Shown here piece after piece: positions 20,631-31,810 of a DNA stretch of 64,000 nt (the first letter of the stretch is position 1; each line of letters starts with the position of its first letter). The notes beneath the pieces are model-generated. The model ran no database searches. It was not told where the DNA came from and saw nothing but the letters and a program-made list of their open reading frames with translations. The DNA is from Lepeophtheirus salmonis. Taxonomy: Eukaryota; Arthropoda; Copepoda; Siphonostomatoida; Caligidae. Made by a program: the position numbers and the translations under genes. The stretch lies in assembly GCF_016086655.4 (NCBI RefSeq), contig NC_052132.2, forward strand, positions 15,626,805 through 15,690,804. Direction: 5' to 3'.

Positions 20631-21295
20631 CTCGTAAATGAAGGATCACCAAAAAAAAAGTTTAAAAAAATGTATTTTTAACGTTTGATCAATTTTTTAA
20701 TACGAATTTTTTTAGAATGATATCTCTAAGCTTCTATGAGTTATATACGCTTAATTTATGTGTTTAATTTTGACTTTATTTAGGGTTCACCCTGTATATA
20801 AGTTCTACTTTGAGATTTGAAGAGCCTCACAAAAATAATATCATTATAATTATATAATTTACCATTGTTAAACCTACTTATACAAATTATAGTATTTTGT
20901 TGGCTCTAAATATAATAATTAGTCTTATACAAACAGATTATTTCGGTTATTCTTTTCATCCTTTTTGGAGTAATGAAATCCATTTGCTATAAGATAATGG
21001 AAGTCACTTCCTGTTAGTATTCCATAAATGAAGTTCTTAATTAAATGTATGGATTACTAATAACAGAGGAGGAAGATGGTTCAAAGATAACCCAATTATC
21101 TGGTTTGTATATAAGGTTGGGCATCCAAATCCAGACTATTAATTAATGTTAATTTTCTCATTAATGTAAGAAGGTTTAGAGAATAATTTTTGACATTCTG
21201 GTTCAGCCATCTTTTGTCCATAAACAAACTACAATAAACATTTCCTCATAATGAGTTTGCACAAAAGAGGTGAGTTGGCCGAGGATTATGTACTT
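20631..21295. other. A/T-rich, nothing recognised
   Basis: No coding or repeat signal that I can support, except that the last about 100 bases may be the start of the next mariner. Confidence 0.4.
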
Positions 21296-21735
21296 TGTGA
21301 AATGTTCCAGCAGCCTGTTTTTCAACCGCTGGCTTGGGAAAGCAAAAGAAGAGGTACTACAACAAACATCCGGCCCAAACAATGGTCCTCGGCATTGTGG
21401 TCTCATATGGTATGAAAATTCATGCGTTCTTCTTCATAGCTGGCAAGAAAATCTACCAGGAGGCCTACTACAAAATGCTCTGTTAAACCATCTTGCCATG
21501 GCTGAATTCCAAGTACCCGGCGGGTAACTACGTGTGGACTCAGGACGACACCCTCTCTTATAGCTCCGCCTAGGGCCAAAAGTTATTTGCCAAACACAAG
21601 GCTGGATTCGGGTCCATAGATATGTGGCCCCTTTCCTTGTCAGATTTGAACAAGCTAGAGTTGGTTGTGTGGAGCACTTTGAAGAAAAAACTAACAATTC
21701 TCCACAAACAAATGTGGATTCACTGTAGCTCCCAC
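21296..21735 (+). pseudogene. Mariner (DD37D-like) transposase, C-terminal half
   Basis: Reads RWLGKAKEEV-like sequence, then in the next frame NKHPAQTMVLGIVVSYG, AFFFIAGKKIYQEAYYK and PWLNSKYPAGNYVWTQDD (second aspartate), then SIDMWPLSLSDLNKLELVVW (degenerate third-aspartate region, expected SSPDLNPLDF) and STLKKKL. The frame shift near 21360 and one stop near 21480 are clear. The N-terminal domain and tail are missing. The 3' end abuts E3. Confidence 0.85.
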
Positions 21736-22199
21736 ACAAAAAATAAAAAATAAAAGAATTTTTGCTTTTTGTATCTTTGAATATTTGAAATTTTTTGTGA
21801 ACAACTGTGGTTTTTAAAAATTTTTTTTCCAGAAATGTAATATTTTAACTTTAATTTTCTGTAAATAACTATAAATTTTTATAGTTCCCCCAAAATTTAA
21901 TATTTGAAATTTGTTTCCAAAAATTATAATTTTCGCAATTTTTTTTCAAAAATTATAGTTTCCAAATTTTTCCCCAAAAAATTATAATTTTCGAATTTTT
22001 ATTCTAAAAATTATAATTTTCTAAGCTTTTGTCTCAAAAATTTAATTAATGTAAATAGTTGTGGATTTAATTTTTTTAAATAACTTTTGTATACTGCTTT
22101 GGATTTTTAAAATTCGCTTTCTTTTAAAAGTAATTTGTGAAAAAACGAACCCCCCTCCAAACAAAAATAAAAAAATCTATAATCCTGTGGACGCCCCTG
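21736..22199 (-). mobile_element. E3, hAT-like non-autonomous element, truncated
   Basis: Ends at 22199 with CCTGTGGACGCCCCTG, the inverse of the E1 start. Next to it are a C run (GAACCCCCCTCC) and A/T-rich units with AATTATAATTTTC, as in other E copies. The left end is lost against the mariner remnant. No coding frame. Confidence 0.6.
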
Positions 22200-22685
22200 T
22201 ATAAGTACTGTGCTTATAAAGGTGAGTATTTACTTATTATTATTTTATTTTCTAATTTGTAACCTGTTTTGAATTATTGAGTTAGTAGGTCCTTAACAAC
22301 ACACTCAAGGATAAAGCCTCTCTCTCTTTCTATATAATATTTGTATAACATTTTTAAAGCCATTGTACATTCTAAACTTCTCTATTACTTTTTTAAAAGA
22401 TATAAGTTTTTATTTAATGAAAACTGGATGTTCTAATTCCACATTTTGCGTATCAATAGACAATGTCCTTGTACGGACATAGTATGGTAAATTTGAATGA
22501 AGGTTCATTGAATTAAAATGAGGAAATGATTTTCTTTTCTTTTTATTTTTTCGAATAAAAAGTTTGCAAATTTGAGATGTATATAATATTTGCTATTCAT
22601 TAAAGTTTTTTCCCCCCTCTTTTTCTTCCTTTGTTACCCTCATATAATATTTAATATGAGGAAACAAAAGTGTGTCAAAATGGTG
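22200..22685. other. No feature seen
   Basis: A/T-rich spacer without a supported signal. Confidence 0.4.
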
Positions 22686-22689
22686 ACCT

Positions 22690-23195
22690 ATTACACTATT
22701 CAACAAACTCCCGCTTTTTTTATGCACAAGAACAACATATGCTCAATTTAGTAGAGTATGATCCCCTAATTCCAAATATGGCCTTATTTTTTCTGTCAGA
22801 GCCTTGTGGCCTTCAGAAAAAGGCCATACATTTATTTATTTTTTTGGCTATTTTTAAGGTTCAAAGCTGTTTTAAGCCCTCGTTGTTTAAGTTTAAAAAG
22901 TATCTCATTGGATAACTGAAAGTATGAACTTTCAAATTGTTTCTTTCTCTTCTAGCTGGGGCATACGATTGGCATATCGACATAATCTATCCCTATCTTT
23001 ACCGAGGGCTTAAAACAGCTTCGAACCTTAAAAATAGACAAAAATAATAAAAAATATATAGACTTTTCTAAAGGCCACGAGGCTTTGAGAAAAAAATAAG
23101 GCCGTATTTGGAATCAGGGAATCGAATTCAAATAAATTAGGCATATATAGTTTATCTTCCATTTTTGCTGTTGGACAGTGTTATTAGTGTTGTAA
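22690..23195. repeat. Long inverted repeat (foldback), arms about 200 bp
   Basis: The left arm (22690-22895) and right arm (23000-23195, reversed) share ACACT.T.CAACA at the tips, then GATTCC(C)T(A/G)ATTCCAAATA, GGCCTTATTTTTT, AGCCT(T/C)GTGGCCTT, CTATTTTTAAGGTTC and AAGCTGTTTTAAGCCCTCG at the base. About 100 bp of unrelated sequence lies between. RNA from it would fold into a long hairpin. Class unknown: foldback element or inverted duplication. Confidence 0.85.
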
Positions 23196-23204
23196 TTCTT
23201 ATAT

Positions 23205-23330
23205 ATATCTTTAGCTGGGCCATTTTTTTTTTTTTTTTTTGAATTGGTAATCTGCAAAATGAATTTTCTTTTCCTTAGCAATTTGTCATTATTATTTAAT
23301 TTCTGAGTAGTGAACTTCTTTTTCTATTAT
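23205..23330 (+). repeat. O repeat copy 1
   Basis: GAATTGGTAATCT.CA(A/T)A, ATGAATTTTCTTT and CATTATTAT match 31735-31810. A 20-base T run precedes it. Confidence 0.5.
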
Positions 23331-23344
23331 ATTCATTTTAATCA

Positions 23345-23560
23345 AAAACTAATTGAACATTTGTTTGTGCTCATAAAAGATGGAGAATAACCTGGCGGAT
23401 TTGTTGCAAAGTTATAACTTTAAGTCCTTTTTCGAAACTGAATAGAATTGAGGATCGACATTGGAGTAAGTCTCGCCATTGTCCTTGTTTATTTCCTTCT
23501 CCTCCTCCTCCTCCTTTGTCACAGCTGATCTATTGGGACTTCATGTCTTTAATCCAAAGA
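23345..23560 (-). repeat. F repeat copy
   Basis: Inverted F: TTGAACATTTGTTTGTGCTCAT, GGATTTGTTGCAAAGTTAT, AAGTCC, GAATTGAGGATCGA, TTGTTTATTTCC and GGGACTTCATG, matching 38330-38570. Confidence 0.65.
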
Positions 23561-25125
23561 AATTGGTCAAATTCTAAGTGTGACCATTTTGGGTTTTTTT
23601 TTAACATGCTCAAAATACACACAATTTTCATCGCTAGTTAAAATGCTTAATTGAAGCCAAATTATTTAATGTATTGCATCATTCATCCTTACAACATTTC
23701 GAATTAAGTTATTTTTTGTTGGGGAACAATGTACTTCCCGTTTCCATTCAATACAAGTCTCTTACCCAAATATTGTATTTACTTATTAATTTAAAGCATA
23801 CATTAAAATCAAGTTGTTTCATATTTTAAGGAAATACATCTCTTAATAAACTCATATTGTATATTAAATTACATATAACTTTTATCGAAATGTAAAAAAC
23901 AATTAATCAAAAGTTTAAATACTCCTACGTAGAGATAGAATAGTCTGGGGCCGGATCCGAAGTACTTAGTAGAGTTAAACTTGTATTGTCGAAAAAGATC
24001 CGAGAGGAAACTGGTTCCGGCTACTCCAACTTTTACGGATCATAAAAAAGATATGGGGGATTTTCCATATCTTAAAAAACTTGCTTAGTTTAAAAATATA
24101 TATTATCTAGATCAAACGTAGCATCTCTATTTATTTTTATTTGTACTTAGAGCCACATCTACATAAATAGCTGCATCGTGTGATTATTCCACATGTTTTT
24201 TCTCATTAACTCAAAAACATACACTGTATTTTGGTTGTCAGTTGTTGATGTTTCTTTTTCTTTCCTTCTAATCAGTATTCTTAACATTGATTGGTTGGAT
24301 ACGAATGAGTTTTTATTCGCTGTAAACAATTTTCAACCAAGGTTGTCCCCGGTTCAGGTTATAGCAGTTCTATCGGTACCAGTTTCAGTTATTTCATTTC
24401 AACGATTTCGACCTCGGCCTTTGTTCAGCTTTATTGTTTTCGATGTTCCGTCTTGGTTCTTGTTTATACAGGCTCAGTTTGGTAATAGGCACTTAAAACA
24501 AGATTCTAACTATTATTAGAAAATAATTTGATAGTTGGAAGAATTGGCTAACTAAAAATGGATGTTACGTGCCTTTTCTGTTTGCTTTAGGAGGATAGGT
24601 CGACGTGTTATTATGACAATAATTCTAATAATACGTAATGTTCTAATAGTAATAACATTTTGTTATTCATTTTTTCGAAATTCATTATAAGTAAAAATGT
24701 AAACTTAACCTGGATCCTATTTTAGTAAGGTTCAAACCCTGGGTAAATTGCGCATAAATCAGATATGATCATTGAAAAAATCTCACTTAAAAATATCATT
24801 GATTTAATCTCACTTAACAACGTTGACCTAAATACCAACCTCGATTTGGGTCCTGAACCGTGCAATGGCCTTGGAAACTAGAAACCAATCTAAATTATTG
24901 CATTCCAGACTAAAAGAGTCGAACAGGGACTTCTTGGTGGTGTGGAAACCTTGGACCATAAATAATATAAAATAATAAAAATATGGCAAATGGTTGACAA
25001 ATGGCCTTATTAACTTATGTTATGTCAATAGTAGTAATTTCTCAGTTCTTCTACCTCATTTTTAGTGGGCCCGCATGAGCCTTCGTTAACAGGTTTTAGT
25101 ATTATATTGTAAATCATCCTTGCAG
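23561..25125. other. No recognised gene
   Basis: A possible short coding scrap at 23950-24090 (+) has GPDPKYLVELNLY and PATPTFTDHKKDMG before a stop but matches nothing I know. A 108-codon frame at 24193-24519 is rich in F, S and V and looks like chance over a T-rich repeat. Confidence 0.35.
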
Positions 25126-25301
25126 AAAAGCTGTTTTTTGCAAGTGGAGAAATTCTTGTATTTCCCTTGATGTATATGCACTGCCACACTGGAGCTGCCA
25201 AATCCAGTGATCCAGAACATATCAAATCCTTTGAAATGTATGTTATAGATGTTCCAAGTGAGGAAGTGGTGAGAATAGATACTGTTCTTCCATACTTTTG
25301 A
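25126..25301 (+). other. Candidate 3'-terminal coding exon
   Basis: A run CATCCTTGCAG ends at 25125, a good splice acceptor shape. The following frame runs 58 codons to TGA at 25299-25301: KLFFASGEILVFPLMYMH, CHTGAAKSSDPEHIKSFEMY and VIDVPSEEVVRIDTVLPYF in succession. Complexity and codon use are typical of real protein. The product is not recognised. Minus-strand frames over the same bases are shadows of it. Upstream exons were not located in the preceding 1.5 kb. Confidence 0.4.
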
Positions 25302-25490
25302 TACAGCATATGCAGAGACAAAAGTCAATCAAGCACAACAGAACCTCGAATATAATTTGTTCTTGATACGTTAAGCTAGTAGATTTAATAGCCAGTGGGA
25401 AGATTCGCGGGATAACATTGGAATAAAATTCATTCAAAAATTTTATGGTATATATTTATTGGCGTTTTAAATATTGACAGGCTTAGGTTA
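25302..25490. other. Spacer
   Basis: Possibly 3' UTR of the candidate exon: an ATAAAA-type signal is not clear. Nothing else seen. Confidence 0.3.
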
Positions 25491-25498
25491 AGCTGAGA

Positions 25499-25692
25499 CA
25501 TGGAATTCTGGCCAAATTCAATATTCACGCATGCAGCTTAAGTTGTTTTCCTGTATATTTCCTCAGCTTCAAGGAATGGAGAATAAAATGACGTTAACTA
25601 TTTTTCCCCCTTTTTCAACCAATCACACTTTTATATTCCCTCATATGGGAATAAAAATTATGCGTGATTATTCCAGGTCTCTAGAATTCCAT
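25499..25692. mobile_element. K1, 194-bp inverted-repeat element, 8-bp target duplication
   Basis: The ends CATGGAATTCTGG...CACGCAT and (reversed) ATGGAATTCTAGAGACCTGG then AATAATCACGCATAA form about 40-bp imperfect terminal repeats. The octamer AGCTGAGA occurs directly before (25491-25498) and after (25693-25700), a perfect target duplication. A second copy is at 27879-28021. Non-coding; 8-bp duplication suggests hAT or a similar cut-and-paste type. Confidence 0.85.
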
Positions 25693-25700
25693 AGCTGAGA

Positions 25701-26269
25701 GCATTTCCTTTCAATCAAATTAAGAATACACCAAGAGTTGATCAAAATGGTCTAATAACCAACATTAATTTGGCGCTTAATTCTTTTTCTGGACTAAAAG
25801 TTGTTAGATACAATTAAGATCACATCGTGGATACATAGGGATTTTAGTTACGGAAGAAATAGACCCTTCATCTTTAATAATATCTCCAAATTGAAATAAT
25901 ATTATCTACAATTTGTACTCAAACCGAATCTTTTCATTATTATGCTCATAAATCAACTACAATCAGTCTATTATTACTTGTATGTCGTATCTAAAGTAGA
26001 TAAGTATATAATTAAGTTTCTAGGTTATCACTATTAACAACTGCATTTCCTGTGCGTTTATAGCAGTTTACATAGTCTTATTAGGAATCCATTTTTAACT
26101 GACGGGAAATGTTTTAATATTATTTAAAAAAAGAAAATTGGGCTGTGGCACTTCCCTGTATTACTCGGGGTTCCCTTATGGCTATGTATGGTAATGCTAA
26201 TTGGTAGCTTTTTGGGCGTGTTACAAAAATAAAGAAACTGAAAATACACATGGTAGCACTAATTATTTG
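25701..26269. other. No feature seen
   Basis: A/T-rich, nothing supported. Confidence 0.4.
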
Positions 26270-26510
26270 AATAATATTTTGGAAGAAAGCTGCTTAGCTT
26301 TCATAACGTTTCATTAGACCTACGAGCAGCTGTGAAACGGGAGAAAAGGAAATAAACAAGGACATAAGCAGGAATTACTCTTACGATGTCAATAATCAAT
26401 TCTACACTGAGTCCAATAAGGTCTTACAATTATTATTCTGCAACAAAGCCTCAAGAATACTCTCTGTCTTTTATGAACACATACAAATGTTCAATGTGGT
26501 TTTAAATATA
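26270..26510 (+). repeat. F repeat copy
   Basis: TTCATAACGTTTCATTAGA, GAGCAGCTGTGA, GGAAATAAACAAGGACA, CAATTCTACACTGAGTCCAA, AAGGTCTTACAA, CAACAAAGCCTCAAGAATAC and GAACACATACAAATGTTCAAT follow the F order. The longest uninterrupted + copy in the window and a useful reference for the D3 insertion site. Confidence 0.7.
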
Positions 26511-26889
26511 AATATACTAGAAAAGGAGGTTCAATAATCAGGAGTTATATAATAATCACAACATCGTAGGAAAAGAAAATTCAGTCTTCAGATTACCAAG
26601 AAAAAGAAAACCGTGAATCACATATTAGTTAGTTGAAGCAAATTTGAAATTGGCGAGATCTTCAGGAGTCTGGTCATCTCATCATCTGATTATAAGTCCA
26701 TCCTTTTGTATAAATGGAACATCACGATTTCGCAATTTGGCAGAAAATTATTTCTCTTTTGTTGCATCATTCAAGGGGATTATTCAACTGTCAATTTTGT
26801 TCCAAATTTCCCCTTCCTCTTGTTGTCTTAGTCTGGCTCCTTCACATATCTGATCGTATAATCATAAGCCTGATTGCATCTGACACATA
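26511..26889. other. No feature seen
   Basis: Short frames without motifs. Confidence 0.35.
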
Positions 26890-27290
26890 GTTTTACCTCC
26901 AAAAAGAAGGCATAATGAAGGAGAGTTTTTGGAGGGGGACTTTCCTTCGAATAATATAATCAAAGAATCATCAAAAGCTGTTGCGTAATTAAAGTAGATT
27001 CCAATTTGTCTCTATTTATTTCATAGCAGACATTTCATAAAAAACGAGGCAAAGTCAAAGTGATCAATTTTTAGAGCAATTGAGCGATCGCCCATAAATC
27101 CAAAGTCTACTTATAAGGTATTACTAGAGTTGACATTTGGGGGGGGGGGGGGGGAAAGGGGGCAAGGAGAAGGCAGTAGCATGAAATATAGTATTACTGA
27201 ACTATGACCTTTTTTTAATATCAGCTGAATAAAAAGAAGAAAGGAGGTGAGGCAAGAACCGTTTTTCCTTTTTTAATTTTTAAAAGGTAG
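26890..27290 (-). repeat. U repeat copy, partial
   Basis: GAGAGTTTTTGGAGGGGGA, CGAATAAT and, after an insertion-like interval with a 16-base G run (27138-27153), GAACCGTTTTTCCTTTTTTA match 9600-9720 and, inverted, 36610-36650. Confidence 0.45.
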
Positions 27291-27878
27291 TTTTTTCGTT
27301 ACAAACATATCAACTCTTGTCGTTACAAATGTACTGTATGACAAGTAAGTGACTTTGCCCACTCATAAACAGCGTAGTTAGATGCGAGAGTTGTTTAAGT
27401 AGGTTGTGTTTTTTTTTCCGGAAAAGATAGTGAAATGCAATGATTAACAGTATATTATTTTGTTTGTGTATAACCCTTTTTTTCATATCCACAATTCAGT
27501 TGCAGGAACTCAACCATAAACTGGTTTTTGTCTGTCTCCATTCACCCGTTATAATTACGCCGTGTTGTTAGCATCATTACTGCTCATATATGTGCACTTC
27601 TTAAGATTCAAAGAGGCATACAAATACTTGTAAACATTCGTTAACTATTCACGTTTATTATATAAGTACTTTAAAGTGTATATATCAAGCCTCGGGATAC
27701 TTGATACACATAATATTTATCCTAACATTATTTATGAATTCATTTGAAATTCCCGTTAAAAGGAGGACAAAATAAATTGGTCCCGACAATGGGACATGAG
27801 CGCTGTTTACTTATATTAGTTTGTTTACAAAACGATAGAGAATGGCGCCATCTTGAGGGAAATAATGGTATAAGGAGC
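27291..27878. other. Spacer with short dispersed motif
   Basis: At 27805-27860, TGTTTACTTATATTAGTTTG and AGAGAATGGCGCCATCTTGA resemble 2150-2210. No gene. Confidence 0.35.
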
Positions 27879-28021
27879 CATGGTATACTAGATACACAGA
27901 ATAATCACGCAAAAATAATGTTGACTTTTTTATCCTTATTTTAAAGCAATCCCTCCTTTTATAGTTCCCTCATCTGGGAATAAATATTCTCCATGATTAT
28001 TCCAGGTCTCTAAAATTCCAT
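27879..28021. mobile_element. K2, shorter copy of K element
   Basis: Left end CATGGTATACTAGATAC...GAATAATCACGC and right end (reversed) CATGGAATTTTAGAGACCTGG, with the internal TCCCTCAT.TGGGAATAAA shared with K1. No clear target duplication remains. 143 bp. Confidence 0.7.
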
Positions 28022-28364
28022 GATTCTATAGATTTTCAATAGAATAATCTTGAATAATATATTCTTTTACATCTCACTCATAATCGTAGGATCAGAAGGA
28101 TACTGTAATTCTGTAGCCAAAATATAAAACCATATGATATGTGAAGAAACGGATTTTTAATACTTACCAAAAATCGGTCTTAATCTGTGTAGAAAAAATC
28201 AATTAATACTTATCCCAAAAAAAAAAAAAAAAAAAAAAATTGGTGGTGGACCAAGTCTTAACACTATTTAATCTCTTAATTATTTGTCAATAGGACAAGA
28301 GCAGACTAAAATAATATATAATCTCTGGAAGGTTAAGTGACAGTCTGTGGTTTGTTGTTTAAAA
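28022..28364. other. Spacer with A run
   Basis: A 22-base A run at 28218-28239; otherwise nothing supported. Confidence 0.35.
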
Positions 28365-28665
28365 ATGGGGCATGCTCGGAAGAATTTTGACAGTGGTCTC
28401 TTACTGAGAAACATATGTACATACTATTTTTGATTAAATAATATCATTCAGGGAGTTGTGTTATTTTGCCAAAAGACGGCGAAAGTCTCCTTTTCTATAT
28501 TTACGAACGAATATACGTCAATAACTCACATGCAAAATTGTATTTGGTGGCAAAAAAAAAAATTGAATTAAAAGGAAACACAATTTTTAATTTTGTTATT
28601 TTTCATGCCCCAAATTGAGTACTGTCACATCTTTAAATTATGATATTACAACATCAAAAATTCTT
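28365..28665 (+). repeat. J repeat copy 1
   Basis: AATGG(G/C)GCATGCT.GGAAG, TTAAATAATATCATTCA(G/T)GGAGTTGT and, after a gap, ATTGAGTACTGTCACATCT match 53455-53755 in order. Divergent, no coding frame. Confidence 0.55.
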
Positions 28666-29159
28666 TATACCATATAAAAATCACGACGTGAAGGCAAATA
28701 TATACATATATATTTTAAAGATTGTTGTTTCAAGTATCAGTCTATTTTTAGAACATGCACTCAATTGATAAAGGTTGCACGTGTTTTGGTTATGTAACGA
28801 GCCCACACCCAATAAAGGCAAATTAGGCTCATACCTATATAAGCATAGAATTACATACATGCATATTTCTGTTTTATATCAATAGTTCTTATCTTAAATT
28901 AGTGACTTGGTCAAATTATGAATGCATGTCTGAGCAATGATATAATTATACATGAATGTAATATGTACATGTTAATCATAACTGACCATATCACGAAGCT
29001 ATGATTAAAGTGTACAAAGTCGTTCCTTATGTTCAAAGATGTTTATTGGACTTACGTACAAGGGGTTGTTCGTAAGTATATATATACCCAGGCTCGTTAA
29101 CGGAACGCAAAAATTGAACGTGCTTTCAATAAACGGAAAGTAATTCTTTTAACGTTGCA
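28666..29159. other. No feature seen
   Basis: A/T-rich, with short TA repeats near 28700 and 29078. Confidence 0.35.
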
Positions 29160-29570
29160 CATTAAAATGGAGATTTCAGCGTTCCCTTCCAAAGTACTTC
29201 AAAAATTAAAGAAATTGTCATTGCTGCATTGTCCTGGCCTTGTTCCCCGGGGTGAAGTCTTGTAGGAACACATAGTGAACCTTTGGTAAGTTGAACTTCA
29301 CCCATGAAAAAACCACCTCCTTGAGGACGGTACACCTTAATCCCTTTTTTCAGGCCTTTCGGGAACCAATACAGGGGTCTTCTCTTCCCGTCTGATCGCA
29401 CGATTCCCATTATCATCACAGAGGCCTGGAACTTAGTCTGACAGACCGGCGTAACTTCATAGACCCTATAAGCTTGGTAGTGGTCCTTCCTGGAGTTTTT
29501 CAACTAGTCCACGGTACAGTTTTCTTGTCTTGTTGCTGTACTTTGCCTTACGTCCTCCATCTCAATAATA
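29160..29570 (-). pseudogene. Mariner transposase fragment
   Basis: The minus strand reads SRKDHYQAYRVYEVTPVCQT, KFQASVMIMGIVRSDGKRRP, LYWFPKGLKKGIKVYR and then, after a shift, KFNLPKVHYVFQQDFTPGNK, whose QQD is the second catalytic aspartate. This is the middle of a DD37D-type transposase. The DNA-binding domain, third aspartate and tail are missing. One frameshift near 29320. Confidence 0.75.
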
Positions 29571-29811
29571 AATGAACCGATTTTAGTCAATTCTAACTCA
29601 TTTGAACGCTAAGATTCACCGGATTATTGTGTTAAAAAATCTTGAAACCTAATTTCTAATGAGACCTCCCTGACACTATCAAATGGAAGTTACAATTTGC
29701 TGGCATACAATGTATATGACACTACCTTATTATTGGAACGCAAACTGAAAGGGAATAATAGCTGAACGGTGGGGAGAAAATTTGAACTTAGATTCCTGTA
29801 TATATCTAGAC
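29571..29811. other. No feature seen
   Basis: Spacer. Confidence 0.3.
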
Positions 29812-30032
29812 CCATAAAATGTAACTTTACATCACAGAAGATTGAAATAAAATAATCATCTAATTGCTTCCTTAACCAAAATTAAAGTCATGATGAATTT
29901 GTTCACTTTTAAATGAGGATTATGGAGGATTATGGTTTTAATCAATACCAGTTTCATGGATGGAATCCAAGTTTGCCATGTAAGATTTAAGGACTACACA
30001 AAATGACAAAGAAGCCAATTCCAGATTAGATG
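29812..30032 (+). repeat. R2 repeat, copy 2
   Basis: Homologous to 17175-17433 (CATCTAATTGCTTCCTTAAC, CATGGATGGAATCCAAGTTT, ACACAAAATGACAA, TTCCAGATTAGA). Interrupted at its right edge by D1, after which ATTAGAA and the Tc1 junction resume. Confidence 0.7.
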
Positions 30033-30247
30033 CAAGATTAATAGAAATACAAGGTTAGACCATCATGTAATTGGGCTTGCTAGAATTTTCAATCTGATGT
30101 ATTGTACCGATTGCTAGGCAAGACAGGCGGATTTTGACAAAACACACAACCACTCATCTACTATGACGTCAATATTAAAAGCGTGGGATAAGTCAAGGGT
30201 ATGTCGTACATGGGCTATGGTATAACCTTATGTTTCTATTAACCTTG
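30033..30247. mobile_element. D1, 215-bp inverted-repeat element
   Basis: Ends CAAGATTAATAGAAATACAA and (reversed) CAAGGTTAATAGAAACATAA, continuing to GGTTA.ACCAT. Flanks ATTAGATG and ATTAGAAA are a decayed 8-bp duplication. Internal TGACGTCA at 30164-30171. Sister copies at 34807 and 54769. Non-coding. Confidence 0.8.
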
Positions 30248-30261
30248 ATTAGAAATACCTA

Positions 30262-30790
30262 CAGTGGAGAACATAAGTATTTAATTCCTTGTCGATTTGG
30301 TAAGTTTTCCAGTTCATAAAGAAAAGAAGGGTCTATGATTGTAATGGTAGTTTTATTTTAAATTTGAGATACATAACATGAACACAAAAAAAATGTTTAA
30401 AGTAAGAAAAATGCTTCGTAAAACTCCAAAAACACCATCCCCACCGTCAAGTAAGGGTGTGGAAACCTCATATTTTGAAGATTTTTCTAAGGAGAAAGTA
30501 CAACTTGACTCCATCGAAGGGAGGATGGACGCCCTATCCATCTTTTATGGAATGGCAGGTGATAAACTCTTACCTTCATGACAGGGCACTGCAAATGGGT
30601 CGTGTAATGGGTCTTCCAGCACGACAATGGCCAAAAACATACCACCAATGCAACAAAGAGTAGTAGCTCAAAAAGAAGTAAAGGAAGTTCATGGAGTAGC
30701 CTAGGCAGTCTCCTGTCCTCAATTCCATAAAATATCTCTATCAATGGACAATCTTACAAAATCGGCTAGGGATCCAATACTTTTTTGCTG
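30262..30790 (+). mobile_element. Tc1-type miniature element, copy 2 (529 bp)
   Basis: Ends CAGTGGAGAACATAAGTATT and (reversed) CAGCAAAAAAGTATTGGATC, with TA at 30260-30261 and 30791-30792. Remnant transposase on +: CACCATCCCCACCGTCAAG, AAGGGAGGATGGACGCCC, GGGTCTTCCAGCACGACAAT (second aspartate HDN), CCAAAAACATACC and a degraded third-aspartate block. The same internal deletion as 17436-17963. Confidence 0.85.
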
Positions 30791-30796
30791 TACTAA

Positions 30797-30925
30797 TGTT
30801 TTGTTTTATTTTAAATGTAAAAGGTTTTTCACTTTATAGCAGTTATTCATTTTCTCCCACTGTAATCCTATAACAGACAGCTGATATTCACAAGGGTTGT
30901 AATTCAGTACTACCATATGTCTTGC
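30797..30925 (+). repeat. U repeat copy, partial
   Basis: ATTTTAAATGTA.AA, CTTTATAG.AGT, CAG(A/G)CAGCTGATATT, ACAAGG and AATTCAGTA(C/T)TACC match 36790-36915 closely. Begins immediately after the Tc1 element. Confidence 0.7.
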
Positions 30926-31734
30926 TCCTGCTTTTTACTCGTGCTCATTTTTATTTACAAAAAGGACATCCTTATTTATATGTACAATTAAATCTCTTAT
31001 TCCTTTGCTTTTAGACCCTAAAATAGTAAAGGAATGCCCTAGTAAAGGAAAATCTCCAAAAATGGGGATAAAAAAAATGCAAAAATGTTAAGTTTTATTT
31101 GGCGGACGTCAATAATTATAAATATAATCAGGCAGTAAAATGTCTTGCATGTCAAATTTTGACATTTCATTTGGGAGTTGGTGATTTAAAAGTTTGAGAA
31201 CTCTTCATTTAGCCATTGCGTGTAATTTCAACAACTACAATCTGTTGTGCGGCCCAATACAAAACAGTACAATACAAATCGCAATCTGGGTACGAACAAC
31301 TTAGGCCAGGTTCGGTTTTAGAGTGGTAGGGGCATATATCAAAGATAAATGGGCGGGCTAGTTTCTTTATTTCCATTTTGAAACTTTAGTTTAATTTCTA
31401 TACATTTTGCTTAGAAAATAAAATGTAGGATTTCTTAAGATTTCCTTACTTTAGTCCTTTCCCCAAAAAGTTCGTATTATTAAGAGATACTGTTACAGGA
31501 CTCATTCTGCACCTTGTTAATATGCCCATCGATAGTCATCATTGCAATCAATAAATTGTGTATGTAGGGTCCATCTTAGCACAATTTTTTTTTAAAGAAA
31601 CAAGTTTTGTATCAATTTTGGATTACAAATACTTCTCCAACATGGATGTTGATTGTAATCCAAGGTTTTTTTCTATATCATTTAATATATAGTGATTAAA
31701 ATTCAGTTGTATTTTGTAGCCCGCCCCTTTCTTG
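30926..31734. other. No gene; small inverted motif
   Basis: GGGCGGGCTA at 31352 recurs inverted at 31718-31727, perhaps the ends of a 370-bp element. Nothing else supported. Confidence 0.3.
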
Positions 31735-31810
31735 TAATTGGTAATCTAAAGAATGAATTTTCTTTGCCTCAGCTATTACCATTATTAATTTTTTTTTTCT
31801 TCGCTGGTTT
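31735..31810 (+). repeat. O repeat copy 2
   Basis: TGGTAATCTAAAGAATGAAT and TTTCTTTGCCTCAGC match 23238-23290. Confidence 0.5.

Noticed and set aside
24193..24519. 108-codon open frame
   Set aside because: Low-complexity F/S/V-rich translation over T-rich repetitive sequence; no motif.
24718..24745. B-box-like GTTCAAACC
   Set aside because: No A box at a suitable distance and no tRNA fold; not enough for a tRNA or SINE call.
27138..27153. G run as a possible quadruplex element
   Set aside because: A single homopolymer without the spaced runs of a designed quadruplex; more likely slippage within the U repeat.
31352..31727. Possible element bounded by GGGCGGGCTA inverted repeats
   Set aside because: Only ten bases match, no target duplication, no second copy; left as a note.
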